A DNA stretch of 58,841 nucleotides from SZUA-521 sp041738285 (GTDB taxonomy: Bacteria; Pseudomonadota; Gammaproteobacteria; Pseudomonadales; Azotimanducaceae). Position numbers and translations under genes: made by a program. The notes beneath the pieces were generated by a model. The model saw nothing but the letters and a program-made list of their open reading frames with translations, searched no databases and had not been told where the DNA came from. Below, piece by piece: positions 24,181-32,684 of the stretch. Location: assembly GCA_041738285.1 (NCBI GenBank), contig JBGSQB010000226.1, positions 1 to 58,841 of the forward strand, read 5' to 3'. Numbering within the stretch: the stretch's first letter is position 1; each line of letters begins with the position of its first letter.

Positions 24181-25801
24181 CTAGAAAACCCGCGTAGCCG
24201 CTTTCTGCCTCTTGTTCACAGCGCGCCCGATACCGCGGGTATCCGCCAACATAGGGCATGAAGATGCGAGGCTTACCGGGAATGTTGGCGCCCAGGTACC
24301 AGGAGTTGCATGAAGGTGCGGTGTACATGGTCCCCTGCGCAACCGCATTCACGTGCGCGACCCACTCGACCTCCGATTCGGGATGTGGCTCGATGGTCTC
24401 GATGCCGCTCGCCCGCATGTGAGCGATGCAGTCACCGATCCAGTTCACGTGCTGCTCGATTGCGACCAGCATGTTGCACAACACTGACGGGCTTCCGGGC
24501 CCCGTGACAGTGAATAGATTCGGGAATCCGGCCATCTGCAGACCCAGGTAGGTAACCGGCCCATCGCGCCACTTGTCCTCTAATCTCAGGCCGCCACGGC
24601 CACGCACATTGGCCCGCAGCAAGGCACCCGTCATTGCATCGAAGCCGGTCGCATAGACCAGCACGTCGAACTGATGGTGTCCGGCCAACGTCGTGACGCC
24701 GTCCTCGGCAATCGTTTCAATCGGCGTTCGCGAAAGATCCACGAGCGATACGTTGCCGCGGTTGAACGTCTCGTAGTAATCCCGATCGAGCACCTGTCGT
24801 TTGCAGCCGAGGCCATAGTCTTGCGGCAGCAGGCGCTCAGCGACATCCGGATCGCGAACCATCGTACGCACCGTGTCGCGGTATAGATCGTTTGCAATTT
24901 CATTGGCCGCCGTGTCCGTGTAGATGTCTCGGAAGCCGAGCAAGGCACCAAGGCCGAAGCGATCCATCATGGCCTGTCGCTGCTCGGGTGTCAGATCCAG
25001 CAACCGATTTGGTGTCGGGGTCGAGATGCTCGAATCGCGCACCACGGTCTTGCGCGGCCGGAAGTTCGAGACGCCGCCGGGGTTGTTCTGCTGCATCTGC
25101 CGAATCTCGCGATAGTGATCGCGGAACTCCTGCTGCACGGCGTCACGCATGCGCTTGCGGTTGGCTGGAATCGTGTACACCGGCGTGCGCTGAAACACCG
25201 TCAGATGCGCAGCCTGACGCGCCAGTTCCGGAATGGCCTGCACGCCGGACGAACCGGTACCGATGATTCCGACACGCTTGCCTTCGAGATCTACGGGGGT
25301 CTTCGGCCAATTGCCCGTGTGGTACACGTCCCCAGCAAAGCGGTCCGCTCCCGGAATCTGCGGCGTGATCGGTACCGACAGACAACCGGTTGCCATCACG
25401 CAGTGCGGCGCTTCGAAGGTCTCACCGGTCTGCGTAGTCAAACGCCAGCAGCGCTCCGTATCGCGCCACTCGACGGATATCACGCGGGTATCGAACTGCA
25501 TGTCGCGACGAAGATCGAAGCGGTCGGCCACATGATCGGCATAGCGCAGGATGTCCGCCTGTGCGGAGAACACTTCGGGCCAATCCCACGTCTGCTCGAG
25601 TTCCGGAGAGAAGCCGTAGGAGTATTCGAGGCTCGGCACGTCGCAGCGGGCACCCGGATAGCGATTCCAGTACCAGGTGCCGCCAACATCGCTGCCGGCT
25701 TCGAGCACCTTTACATTCAGACCGAGACCTCGGAAACGGTAGACGGCGTACATGCCGGCGAAGCCGGCACCCACCACCAGTACGTCGATTCGATCGGACA
25801 T
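24170..25801 (-). CDS. Flavin-dependent Baeyer-Villiger monooxygenase
   Basis: This 543-residue type I BVMO has an N-terminal FAD Rossmann motif (VVGAGFAGMY), the family fingerprint F-x-G-x3-H-T-x2-W-P (FAGDVYHTGNWP) and a second NADPH Rossmann motif (GTGSSG). It resembles cyclohexanone/cyclopentadecanone-type enzymes that turn cyclic ketones into lactones. ATG 25801 is preceded by GGGAGCGAAG. The last codons (GFLGNL) and the TGA lie in the MITE end, so the native C-terminus was slightly altered. It is divergent from the SDR gene. Confidence 0.9.
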   Translation of the reverse strand: MSDRIDVLVVGAGFAGMYAVYRFRGLGLNVKVLEAGSDVGGTWYWNRYPGARCDVPSLEYSYGFSPELEQTWDWPEVFSAQADILRYADHVADRFDLRRDMQFDTRVISVEWRDTERCWRLTTQTGETFEAPHCVMATGCLSVPITPQIPGADRFAGDVYHTGNWPKTPVDLEGKRVGIIGTGSSGVQAIPELARQAAHLTVFQRTPVYTIPANRKRMRDAVQQEFRDHYREIRQMQQNNPGGVSNFRPRKTVVRDSSISTPTPNRLLDLTPEQRQAMMDRFGLGALLGFRDIYTDTAANEIANDLYRDTVRTMVRDPDVAERLLPQDYGLGCKRQVLDRDYYETFNRGNVSLVDLSRTPIETIAEDGVTTLAGHHQFDVLVYATGFDAMTGALLRANVRGRGGLRLEDKWRDGPVTYLGLQMAGFPNLFTVTGPGSPSVLCNMLVAIEQHVNWIGDCIAHMRASGIETIEPHPESEVEWVAHVNAVAQGTMYTAPSCNSWYLGANIPGKPRIFMPYVGGYPRYRARCEQEAESGYAGFLGNL

Positions 25802-25838
25802 CTTCGCTCCCACGTGCGAGACGTCAGCCTACCACTAG

Positions 25839-25866
25839 GGAAGCGCTGAACAAGTTCCGCGCTTCC
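25839..25866. repeat. Minimal relic of the CTAG-flanked MITE
   Basis: After CTAG (25835-25838) comes GGAAGCGCTGAACAAG, then GCGCTTCC as an inverted copy of the outer 8 bases, then CCAG. It looks like both ends of the MITE with the interior deleted. It lies in the 129-bp divergent region before the monooxygenase and SDR genes and could affect either promoter. Confidence 0.5.
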
Positions 25867-25930
25867 CCAGGCCTCGCCACGGCAAGGTAGTCTGGTTAGC
25901 ATCGAGCGGATCAGTCACCAGGAGCCTCCC

Positions 25931-26668
25931 ATGTCGAAGAATTCGTTGAGCGGCCAACGTGCGGTCATCATCGGTGGGAGTTCCGGCATCGGCTTCGCGG
26001 TTGCACGGGCCGCACGCGATGACGGCGCGAAGGTCGTACTCGGCTCCAGCAACCCAGACCACGTCGATGAGGCGGTTGCGAAGCTGGGAAAAGACGCCAC
26101 CGGTTGGGCGGTCGATGTGCGCGACGAAGCGTCGGTGGCGGAATTCTTCGCGCGCATCGATGCATTCGATCATCTGGTGTACACGGCCGGTGACTGGGGC
26201 GCCGCACGCGGTGGCGGACCCGTCGCCGAACTCGACCTGACGAGTGCCAACAGTACCTTCACGGTGCGCTTCTGGGGTGCACTTGCGGCGATCAAGCATG
26301 CGCAAGGCAAAATCTCGACTAATGGGTCGATCACCATCACGGATGGCGTAATCGCTCACCGACCGCGCAAAGGCGCAGTGCTCAGCACGGCGATGGCCGG
26401 CGCCATAGAACACCTCACCCGCGCACTGGCGGTCGATCTTGCGCCACTGCGCATCAATGCGGTGTGCCCCGGCTACGTGCTCACGGAAGTCTGGAACAGC
26501 ATCCCCGCGGAGCGACGCGAGGCGCAGTTGAAGAGCATGACCGCTCGCCAGCCACTGCCGCGTGCCGGCGACCCCGGAGAAGTTGCAGAGGCCTATCTCT
26601 ATTTGATGAAGGCCGGCTTCTCCACGGGCCAGGTATTGATCGTCGATGGCGGCATGTCGCTCATCTGA
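25931..26668 (+). CDS. Short-chain dehydrogenase/reductase lacking the YxxxK pair
   Basis: This 245-residue SDR-fold protein has the cofactor motif GGSSGIG at residues 15-21 and the C-terminal VCPGYVLTEVW and VDGGMSLI segments. At the active site the usual Y-x3-K reads as VLSTAMAG, so the catalytic Tyr and Lys are replaced by Leu and Met-type residues. Such SDR subfamilies are known and may be non-catalytic or use another mechanism. The ATG follows AGGAGCCTCCC. It is convergent with the Gfo/Idh gene at 26676, the stops being only 8 bp apart. Confidence 0.8.
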   Translation: MSKNSLSGQRAVIIGGSSGIGFAVARAARDDGAKVVLGSSNPDHVDEAVAKLGKDATGWAVDVRDEASVAEFFARIDAFDHLVYTAGDWGAARGGGPVAELDLTSANSTFTVRFWGALAAIKHAQGKISTNGSITITDGVIAHRPRKGAVLSTAMAGAIEHLTRALAVDLAPLRINAVCPGYVLTEVWNSIPAERREAQLKSMTARQPLPRAGDPGEVAEAYLYLMKAGFSTGQVLIVDGGMSLI

Positions 26669-26675
26669 TCGCGTG

Positions 26676-27920
26676 TCAGGGATAAAGCTGTGATGCGCCG
26701 TGCCCAGCCTGGATGGCCGGCACATACGTCGCAAGGCGCCGTTGCGTGGCAGCATCCGTGAGATCAACGCGCCGGCCTTCTTCCGCTGAAAGATACGCGG
26801 CCATGGTCAGTCGCACGATCTCGTAGCCGTAGTTCCAATCGAGCAATGCGGGTCTTCCGGCATTGAAAGCGCTCACCGCGTCCGCATTTTCGTCGACGTA
26901 GCCATACAGATCTGGTTCATTCGGCTGCACTGCCAGCAGACCCTGGCTCGATGTCGACTTCTCGAGTGCAAGTTCGGCATCCGCAACCCCTGCGGCGGCC
27001 GCATCGCCAATGAACACTTCCAGCGGTGAACGCAGGCTGTTCGTTTCGAGTGCGTAGCCCGGACCGAGGGCGTCGAGCAATAGTCGCAGTCCTTGCTTGT
27101 CGTGCATCCAAGATACGGTGAACTGCCCCTTCACCCGTTGACCCGTCTCGGGATTGTGATAGGTGACGATGCCGGTCGCAAAGTCCTCGGCTGGCGTCCT
27201 GGCATAGTCGATGCCGAAGCGCTTCTTCAGCTGTTCGCGAAAACGCGGTTGGCCCCACTTCAACAGCCCGACTTCCGCCTGCACGGATTCCGGCACCAGA
27301 AAGTCGGGCCGCTTCCCCGGCGGGGTCAGCGCGTACCACGACAGTGCAATCGAGTGGCAACCCATGTCGGACAGCACCCCGCCGCCCTGTTGGGTCGGAT
27401 CCCAGAACCACGCATTGTGCGGGCCGGCATGCTCCTCCGCGGCGCGCGCGAGCGTCAGCGGACCCATCGCATCGATGACGCGACCCAGTTGCGCAAGCGA
27501 CACCTGAACCGCCTTCATATGAATCTGGTTTTCGAAGTACGCGGTCGGCGCGCCAATCTTCCGCGCGAGCGCAAGCACGCGATCAGCCTCCGCGAGATTG
27601 CGCGCCAGCGGCTTTTCGACGATGAGACCCTTCAATCGCGCACCGGACTTCGCCATCGCGTCTGCAACCTGTTCGAGTGCCGCAACTCGCGTGAAGTTGG
27701 GGCCGAAGAAGGCAATGACGTCGACATGCGGCACCATCGCGGCGATCGAGTCATACACCACACCGTCTCCGAGACAGTTGTCGCGCACGTACGCGGCGAG
27801 GCGTTCGGGTCTTGTGCGGGAATGAAGCCCCGAAACCTCCACGCCACGGACAGAACGCAGCGCGCGCAGCTGAAACTCGGTGATGAATCCGGCGCCGATG
27901 ATGCCGTACTTCAGTGTCAT
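26676..27920 (-). CDS. Gfo/Idh/MocA-family oxidoreductase A
   Basis: This 414-residue NAD(P)-dependent enzyme has an N-terminal Rossmann motif (GIIGAGFITE), the family's EKPLA motif around residue 105 and a C-terminal alpha/beta substrate domain (GGVLSDMGCHSIALSW). ATG 27920 (after GAGGGGTG) is chosen; it lies 4 nt after the stop of the second family member. The family oxidises sugar or cyclitol hydroxyls, including 3-keto-glycoside formation. It is the last gene of the isomerase-Gfo-Gfo operon. Confidence 0.85.
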   Translation of the reverse strand: MTLKYGIIGAGFITEFQLRALRSVRGVEVSGLHSRTRPERLAAYVRDNCLGDGVVYDSIAAMVPHVDVIAFFGPNFTRVAALEQVADAMAKSGARLKGLIVEKPLARNLAEADRVLALARKIGAPTAYFENQIHMKAVQVSLAQLGRVIDAMGPLTLARAAEEHAGPHNAWFWDPTQQGGGVLSDMGCHSIALSWYALTPPGKRPDFLVPESVQAEVGLLKWGQPRFREQLKKRFGIDYARTPAEDFATGIVTYHNPETGQRVKGQFTVSWMHDKQGLRLLLDALGPGYALETNSLRSPLEVFIGDAAAAGVADAELALEKSTSSQGLLAVQPNEPDLYGYVDENADAVSAFNAGRPALLDWNYGYEIVRLTMAAYLSAEEGRRVDLTDAATQRRLATYVPAIQAGHGASQLYP

Positions 27921-27924
27921 CGTT

Positions 27925-29019
27925 TCACCCCTCGAACGTATCGTCGGCAAGTCCAGCGGGCAGCGGCGCGGGCCGGACGCAGGTCGTCGAAATATTCACA
28001 TGCCGACCCGATTCGGATGCGAGCACCGCGCTCTCCATCAGTTCCAGCACATGTAGCGCCAGCTCACCGGATGCACGATGCGGGCGGCCGTGTCTCTTCG
28101 CGTCCGCCATGTCGGCGAGCCCGAGACCGCGACTCTGCTTGGCGTTGCCATGGGTGTGCGCGATCGTCTCCCAATCGTGCCGATAGCTCTTGCGGATCTG
28201 TACTTCGCCGCCGAACGTGTTGGGATCCGGTACTGACAGCGTGCCTTCGGTGCCCTGAATCTCTATCCAGCGATTGCGGCTCGCCTGCACGTCGAAGCTG
28301 GTGACGAGCGTCGCGACTGGGCCGCTAACGAAGTCGATCACACTCGCGACGTGGGTCGGCACCTCGACATCGATGTGCTGGCCGCGCAGCGGCTCGCTGC
28401 CGATGGTGCGCTGGGCACGCGTAGTTCGGGCGGAACTCGTGATGCGCCGCGCGGGCCCCAGCAGTGCGACAAGCGCCGTCAGATAGTAGGGGCCCATGTC
28501 GAACAGCGGCCCAGCGCCCTTCTGATAGAAAATCGCCGGACCCGGATGCCAGCTTTCCGGCCCCGGTGAAAGCATGAAGCCGTTGGCGGCGACCGGTTCG
28601 CCAATCGCACCGTCATCGATGAGCTTGCGGCAGGTCTGCAGCCCGGCGCCAAGGAACGTGTCGGGCGCGCAACCGAGTCGCACACCTTGCGCCGCGGACT
28701 TGGCGATCAGCGTCTTACCATCGGCAAGGCCGATAGCCAGTGGCTTTTCGCTGAATACCGACTTCCCACCGTTGAGCGCCCTCAGTGTCACGTCGGCGTG
28801 AGCCTGAGGCACCGTAAGGTTCAGCACGATGTCGACGTCGTCGCCATCGATGACCTGATTGACCGACAGCGCTCGTGTGCCGTGCTGTGCCGCAAACGCG
28901 GTCGCCCGCTCCGGCATCATGTCGGCGCACGCCGCAAGTGTGATGTGCGGCAGTACCTTGAGCTTCTCGGCATAGACCTTGGCGATGACTCCGCAACCAA
29001 TCAGGCCGACCCGCGTCAT
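27925..29019 (-). CDS. Gfo/Idh/MocA-family oxidoreductase B
   Basis: This 364-residue protein has the Rossmann motif GLIGCGVIAK, the SEKPLA motif near residue 92 and the MGPYYLTALV segment of the substrate domain. It differs clearly from the neighbour at 26676, so the pair may act on successive or opposite redox steps. Its ATG overlaps the upstream isomerase stop by 4 nt (ATGA), and the next gene starts 4 nt after its stop. Function is probably sugar/glycoside oxidation or reduction; the substrate is unknown. Confidence 0.85.
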   Translation of the reverse strand: MTRVGLIGCGVIAKVYAEKLKVLPHITLAACADMMPERATAFAAQHGTRALSVNQVIDGDDVDIVLNLTVPQAHADVTLRALNGGKSVFSEKPLAIGLADGKTLIAKSAAQGVRLGCAPDTFLGAGLQTCRKLIDDGAIGEPVAANGFMLSPGPESWHPGPAIFYQKGAGPLFDMGPYYLTALVALLGPARRITSSARTTRAQRTIGSEPLRGQHIDVEVPTHVASVIDFVSGPVATLVTSFDVQASRNRWIEIQGTEGTLSVPDPNTFGGEVQIRKSYRHDWETIAHTHGNAKQSRGLGLADMADAKRHGRPHRASGELALHVLELMESAVLASESGRHVNISTTCVRPAPLPAGLADDTFEG

Positions 29020-29777
29020 GGCTTACCGACCGCATAGCCTTCGCGTGTCATGAACCCGTGGCTCTTCGCAACCGCCTCGAACATGTCGGTTGCACAGCGA
29101 TCGAGCTCGACGATGTGCCAGGTTGCGTGGCTCGCCGCCGCAAGGCCGGCAATGTCCATGACGCCATCGCCAACAGCGGTCATGGCGGACTCCGGCTTGT
29201 CGGCGGGACCGTCCTTGATGTGGAGCAGTCGTGCGCGTGCGCCGAGCGACTCGACCACACGCACAGGATCGACGCCGCCGACACGGGCCCAGTAGGTGTC
29301 GACTTCGGCAAACACCGACTGATCGAGCAAGCTGAACAGCAAATCGTGCGCGCTCCGCGTGCCGATGCGGGTCGCAAATTCCCACCAGTGATTGTGGTAA
29401 CCCAGATATGCACCGCGCGCGCGGACCGATTCGTTGAATTCATTGAGACGGTCGGCCGTACGGCGCACCGCACTTTCATCCTGGAAGTCGTCGGGCGGCA
29501 GGAACGGCACGACCAGCGTGTCGTTGCCGGTGTCCGCCTGCTGGTCCAGCACCCGGTCAGTCTTGTCGTGCTCGGGCAATGCAACGTGCGCGCTGGAGAC
29601 GACCATGCCTGCTGCGGCGACGCGCTGGGCGAACGCTTCGGGACGCAGCTCATGAAACCCAGCAGACTCGACTCCGGCGTAGCCAATGCGCCCCAGCCGA
29701 TCGATCACCGCCGCGATCCCGTCCCTCTTTGCTTCTTCGCGCAGCGAGTAGAGCTGCACCGACAACCGAGCGGGCAT
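29016..29777 (-). CDS. Sugar phosphate isomerase/epimerase-like TIM barrel
   Basis: This 253-residue protein of the AP-endonuclease/xylose-isomerase-like family has SVQLYSLREE at the start, GYHNHWWEF in the middle, and VFAEVDTYWARVGG and LLHIKDG with likely metal-binding Glu, Asp and His residues. ATG 29777 follows GGGGAGG. It is the first gene of an operon with two Gfo/Idh/MocA dehydrogenases. This combination occurs in inositol catabolism and in removal of sugars via 3-keto-glycosides; the latter would fit a glycosylated natural product. Confidence 0.8.
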   Translation of the reverse strand: MPARLSVQLYSLREEAKRDGIAAVIDRLGRIGYAGVESAGFHELRPEAFAQRVAAAGMVVSSAHVALPEHDKTDRVLDQQADTGNDTLVVPFLPPDDFQDESAVRRTADRLNEFNESVRARGAYLGYHNHWWEFATRIGTRSAHDLLFSLLDQSVFAEVDTYWARVGGVDPVRVVESLGARARLLHIKDGPADKPESAMTAVGDGVMDIAGLAAASHATWHIVELDRCATDMFEAVAKSHGFMTREGYAVGKP

Positions 29778-29962
29778 GACGTACCTCCCCAATGGCCGTC
29801 AAACATCGCCCAACCGCCGCGCCGCTGCAAGCGGTCGGTGGATATCCTGATTGACGATCGATCCCCCGTCATGGACAAGTGCGCTGGCAAGGTACTTCGC
29901 AGTCTGAATGCGATGGTAGTCTTCGGCTTTTGTTGGCGGTTTTCGAGATAAGGAGAGGTGTA

Positions 29963-31498
29963 GTGGCAACGGGACATATCCAACCCAAGGGTGGAAACGC
30001 AACCCACGTCGACGTCGTGATCGTCGGCGCCGGCATTTCAGGAATCGGCTCGGCCTACCATCTGCAGCAGCAGTGCCCGGGTAAGACCTATGCGATTCTG
30101 GAAATGAAAGAGACGTTCGGGGGCACCTGGGACACGCACAAGTATCCAGGCGTGCGATCCGACTCCGATCTCTACACGTTCGGCTATCGATTCAAACCCT
30201 GGGTTGGCGCACCGATTGCGAGCGCCGAAGAGATTCTGAAGTACATGGGCGAGGTGATCGAAGAGAACGGCATTGCGCCGCACATCCGCTACGGGCATCG
30301 CATCACACGCTGCAGTTGGTCGAGCAAAGATGGTCGCTGGACCGTGGAGGCCACCTGCCTCGCCGACAACTCGAGCCTCACCTTCACCTGCAACTTCCTG
30401 TGGATGTGCCAGGGCTACTACAACCACGAAGATCCCTACATCCCCGATTGGCCTGGCCTTGCCAACTACAAGGGCAAGTTCATTCACGCTCAGCTGTGGG
30501 ACCCCAACATCGACTACACCGGAAAGCGCGTGCTGGTGATCGGCTCGGGTGCAACCGCGGCGACCGTGATTCCGGCGTTCGCCGAGAAAGCTAAGCACGT
30601 GACCATGCTGCAGCGTTCGCCAACGTACTTCTTCTGTAGCGAGAACAAGAACGAGTTGGCCGACCGGCTGCGCCAGATCGGTATCGATGAGCCAACGATT
30701 CATCGGGTGGTGCGCGCGCAGATCATGTACGACCAGGACCTCATGAACCGGCGCTGCCAGACTGAACCCGACGTCGTCTTCGAAGAACTGAAGGCGCTGG
30801 TGCGCCAGTTTGCGGGTGAGGACTTCGAGTTCGAACCGCACTTCACACCGAAGTACCGGGTGTGGCAGCAGCGCCTTGCGTTCTGCCCGGAAGGCGATGT
30901 GTTCAAAGCCGCGGCGGCAGGCAAGCTCACCGTCGTCACCGACACCATCGATACCTTCACACAACAGGGTGTTCGCACCGCCGCCGGCGAGGAAATCGAG
31001 GCCGACATCATCGTTGCCGCCACGGGCTTTCGCCTGTCGGTCATGGGCGACATCCCCTTTGCCGTGGATGGCAAAGCGGTCAACTGGCACGACACGATCA
31101 ACTATCGCGGCATGATGTTCACCGGCGTACCGAATCTCGTCTGGGTGTTCGGATACTTCCGCGCCCGCTGGACCCTGCGCGTAGACATGCTCGGAGATTT
31201 CGTCTGTAACTTATTGAATCACATGGATAAGATTGGTGCGCAGAAAGTCGAAGTTGCGCTGCGCGACGAAGACGCGGGCATGCCGGTACTGCCGTGGATC
31301 GAAGCGGAGAACTTCAACCCGAACTACCTGATGCGCGATATCGACCGGCTGCCCCAGCGCGGTGATAAGCCCGAGTGGCGGCACAATCAGGACTACTGGG
31401 CCGAACGGGTGGAGATCCCGGCCACGGATCTCGATGGCGCCGAGTTCGTCTACGACGGCAAGCGCGCGGCGCCGGCTCAGACACGCAGGACCGCGTAA
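29963..31498 (+). CDS. FAD-dependent monooxygenase, Baeyer-Villiger type (EthA-like)
   Basis: This 511-residue flavoprotein has an FAD motif (VIVGAGISGIG), a BVMO-like fingerprint (YKGKFIHAQLWDP, corresponding to F-x-G-x3-H-x3-W-P/D) and a second Rossmann motif (VIGSGATAAT). The start is GTG 29963 with AGGAGAGG upstream; earlier in-frame codons lack a ribosome binding site. It resembles the EthA/MymA group more than cyclohexanone monooxygenase. It is divergent from the isomerase operon and ends at a REP-like hairpin. Confidence 0.85.
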   Translation: MATGHIQPKGGNATHVDVVIVGAGISGIGSAYHLQQQCPGKTYAILEMKETFGGTWDTHKYPGVRSDSDLYTFGYRFKPWVGAPIASAEEILKYMGEVIEENGIAPHIRYGHRITRCSWSSKDGRWTVEATCLADNSSLTFTCNFLWMCQGYYNHEDPYIPDWPGLANYKGKFIHAQLWDPNIDYTGKRVLVIGSGATAATVIPAFAEKAKHVTMLQRSPTYFFCSENKNELADRLRQIGIDEPTIHRVVRAQIMYDQDLMNRRCQTEPDVVFEELKALVRQFAGEDFEFEPHFTPKYRVWQQRLAFCPEGDVFKAAAAGKLTVVTDTIDTFTQQGVRTAAGEEIEADIIVAATGFRLSVMGDIPFAVDGKAVNWHDTINYRGMMFTGVPNLVWVFGYFRARWTLRVDMLGDFVCNLLNHMDKIGAQKVEVALRDEDAGMPVLPWIEAENFNPNYLMRDIDRLPQRGDKPEWRHNQDYWAERVEIPATDLDGAEFVYDGKRAAPAQTRRTA

Positions 31499-31515
31499 CA
31501 GTCGTATCGGAGTTG

Positions 31516-31601
31516 GTGGGAGCGGGCTTGGCGCAGCGGCGCACCGCCGCGAACAAGTGCTTGGATTTCCGCAATCCATTCGCGGGCAAGCCCGCTCCCA
31601 C
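31516..31601. repeat. REP-like inverted repeat between convergent genes
   Basis: GTGGGAGCGGGCTTG at 31516-31530 and its exact complement at 31587-31601 enclose a 56-bp centre containing a smaller hairpin (GCGGCG / CGCCGC). The sequence resembles REP/BIME elements. Lying between two convergent genes, it probably also ends transcription from both sides. Confidence 0.65.
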
Positions 31602-31605
31602 TCAC

Positions 31606-32073
31606 TTAAGTGCGCTCCAATCGAAACACCGCAACCGCGCCCTTTGCTTCGTCGATTGCGGGGAATCCGGCAATGATGTCTGGATAATCGGCGCGGTACT
31701 TGTCGACGTAGGCCGTCAGTACGTCCTCCCAACCGCTCACCACGGGCACTGCGTTGAGCACATACGTGTTGTCGCCAAGTCGCATCTCCACCGGCGCACC
31801 GGCGCCGATCATCGCCACCCAACCGCTATCCCGTGCACCGACCACATGGAGGTCGCCCGCATGCTCGATCACCCAGATGATCACCACGCGCGGCACAGCA
31901 CCCGGCACCCGCAGCTTGATTTCATGGACACCCGACGTATCGGGCCACTGCGCTGGGGCTGCTGTCGGTTGTCCACCGATGAAGAGACCCGGTAACGGAC
32001 CAATCGGTGCTGCCACGATCAGCACCACGAGCACCACCAGGACAACGACGGCAGACACCTTCAGTAACTTCAT
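31606..32073 (-). CDS. Membrane-anchored hypothetical protein, split-barrel-like
   Basis: This 155-residue protein has an N-terminal membrane anchor (VSAVVVLVVLVVLIVAAPIG). The soluble part (VVIIWVIEHAGDLHVVGARD, then SGWVAMI and a C-terminal Tyr-rich helix) vaguely resembles FMN/F420-binding split barrels such as deazaflavin-dependent nitroreductases, but the signature is weak. It would face the periplasm. It lies 34 bp downstream of the MaoC-like gene on the same strand. Function is not assignable. Confidence 0.55.
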   Translation of the reverse strand: MKLLKVSAVVVLVVLVVLIVAAPIGPLPGLFIGGQPTAAPAQWPDTSGVHEIKLRVPGAVPRVVIIWVIEHAGDLHVVGARDSGWVAMIGAGAPVEMRLGDNTYVLNAVPVVSGWEDVLTAYVDKYRADYPDIIAGFPAIDEAKGAVAVFRLERT

Positions 32074-32107
32074 TTCAACCCCCAGTGCGAGATTTCGATT
32101 CAGACTT

Positions 32108-32575
32108 CTACTTCGGAAACCAATAGGTCAAATACTCCGCGTACAACACTCTGCGATCGACCCCAGCCGCCTCGATTTCGTGGCAGGTCTTCACCAGCCA
32201 TTCACCTTTCGACTTGGGCGTCGCGTCCAGCAGACTGATGTGAGATCGAAGTCGCACGCCGTCACCAATAACGACTGGTTGCAGCACTCTGACTTTGTCG
32301 AGGCCATAGTTCAGCGGATTCTGACCATCTTCCGGCCACAACTTCGAATCGCGGTAGAAATGCGACAGCAGCGACATCATGTGAAACCCATGCATCAGCG
32401 TGCCGCCATAGCGCGTCGTCTTCGCGTACTCCGGGTCGCAGTGACCAGGTGTGCGCCAGCGTGTGACTTCACCGAACACGTTGACCTGAACCTGGTCGAT
32501 GAAGACCCAGTCGCTGATGCCGAGGTGCTCGCCGATGCGCTCACGCGCGGTGCTCAAGAGGAACGGTGCGCCCAT
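32108..32575 (-). CDS. MaoC-like hot-dog protein
   Basis: This 155-residue protein starts at ATG 32575 after GGGAGC. The segment GHCDPEYAKTTRYGGTLMHG matches the MaoC/acyl-dehydratase pattern (x-H-x-DPE-A ... GG-x-HG). The His is kept, but the Asp normally a few residues before it is not evident (TRWRTPGH). It may hydrate an enoyl-CoA or have lost hydratase activity. It is divergent from the flavin monooxygenase at 32685 and probably co-transcribed with the anchored protein at 31606. Confidence 0.7.
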   Translation of the reverse strand: MGAPFLLSTARERIGEHLGISDWVFIDQVQVNVFGEVTRWRTPGHCDPEYAKTTRYGGTLMHGFHMMSLLSHFYRDSKLWPEDGQNPLNYGLDKVRVLQPVVIGDGVRLRSHISLLDATPKSKGEWLVKTCHEIEAAGVDRRVLYAEYLTYWFPK

Positions 32576-32684
32576 TTGAAAGCTCCCTTGCGCTGCCTGG
32601 GCTTGACTCGCGTTCAAGTCTCGGCGCTTATAGTCTTGAGAACAAGACGCGCGCGCATTCGCAGACCATGAAGAGCACTTTCGA

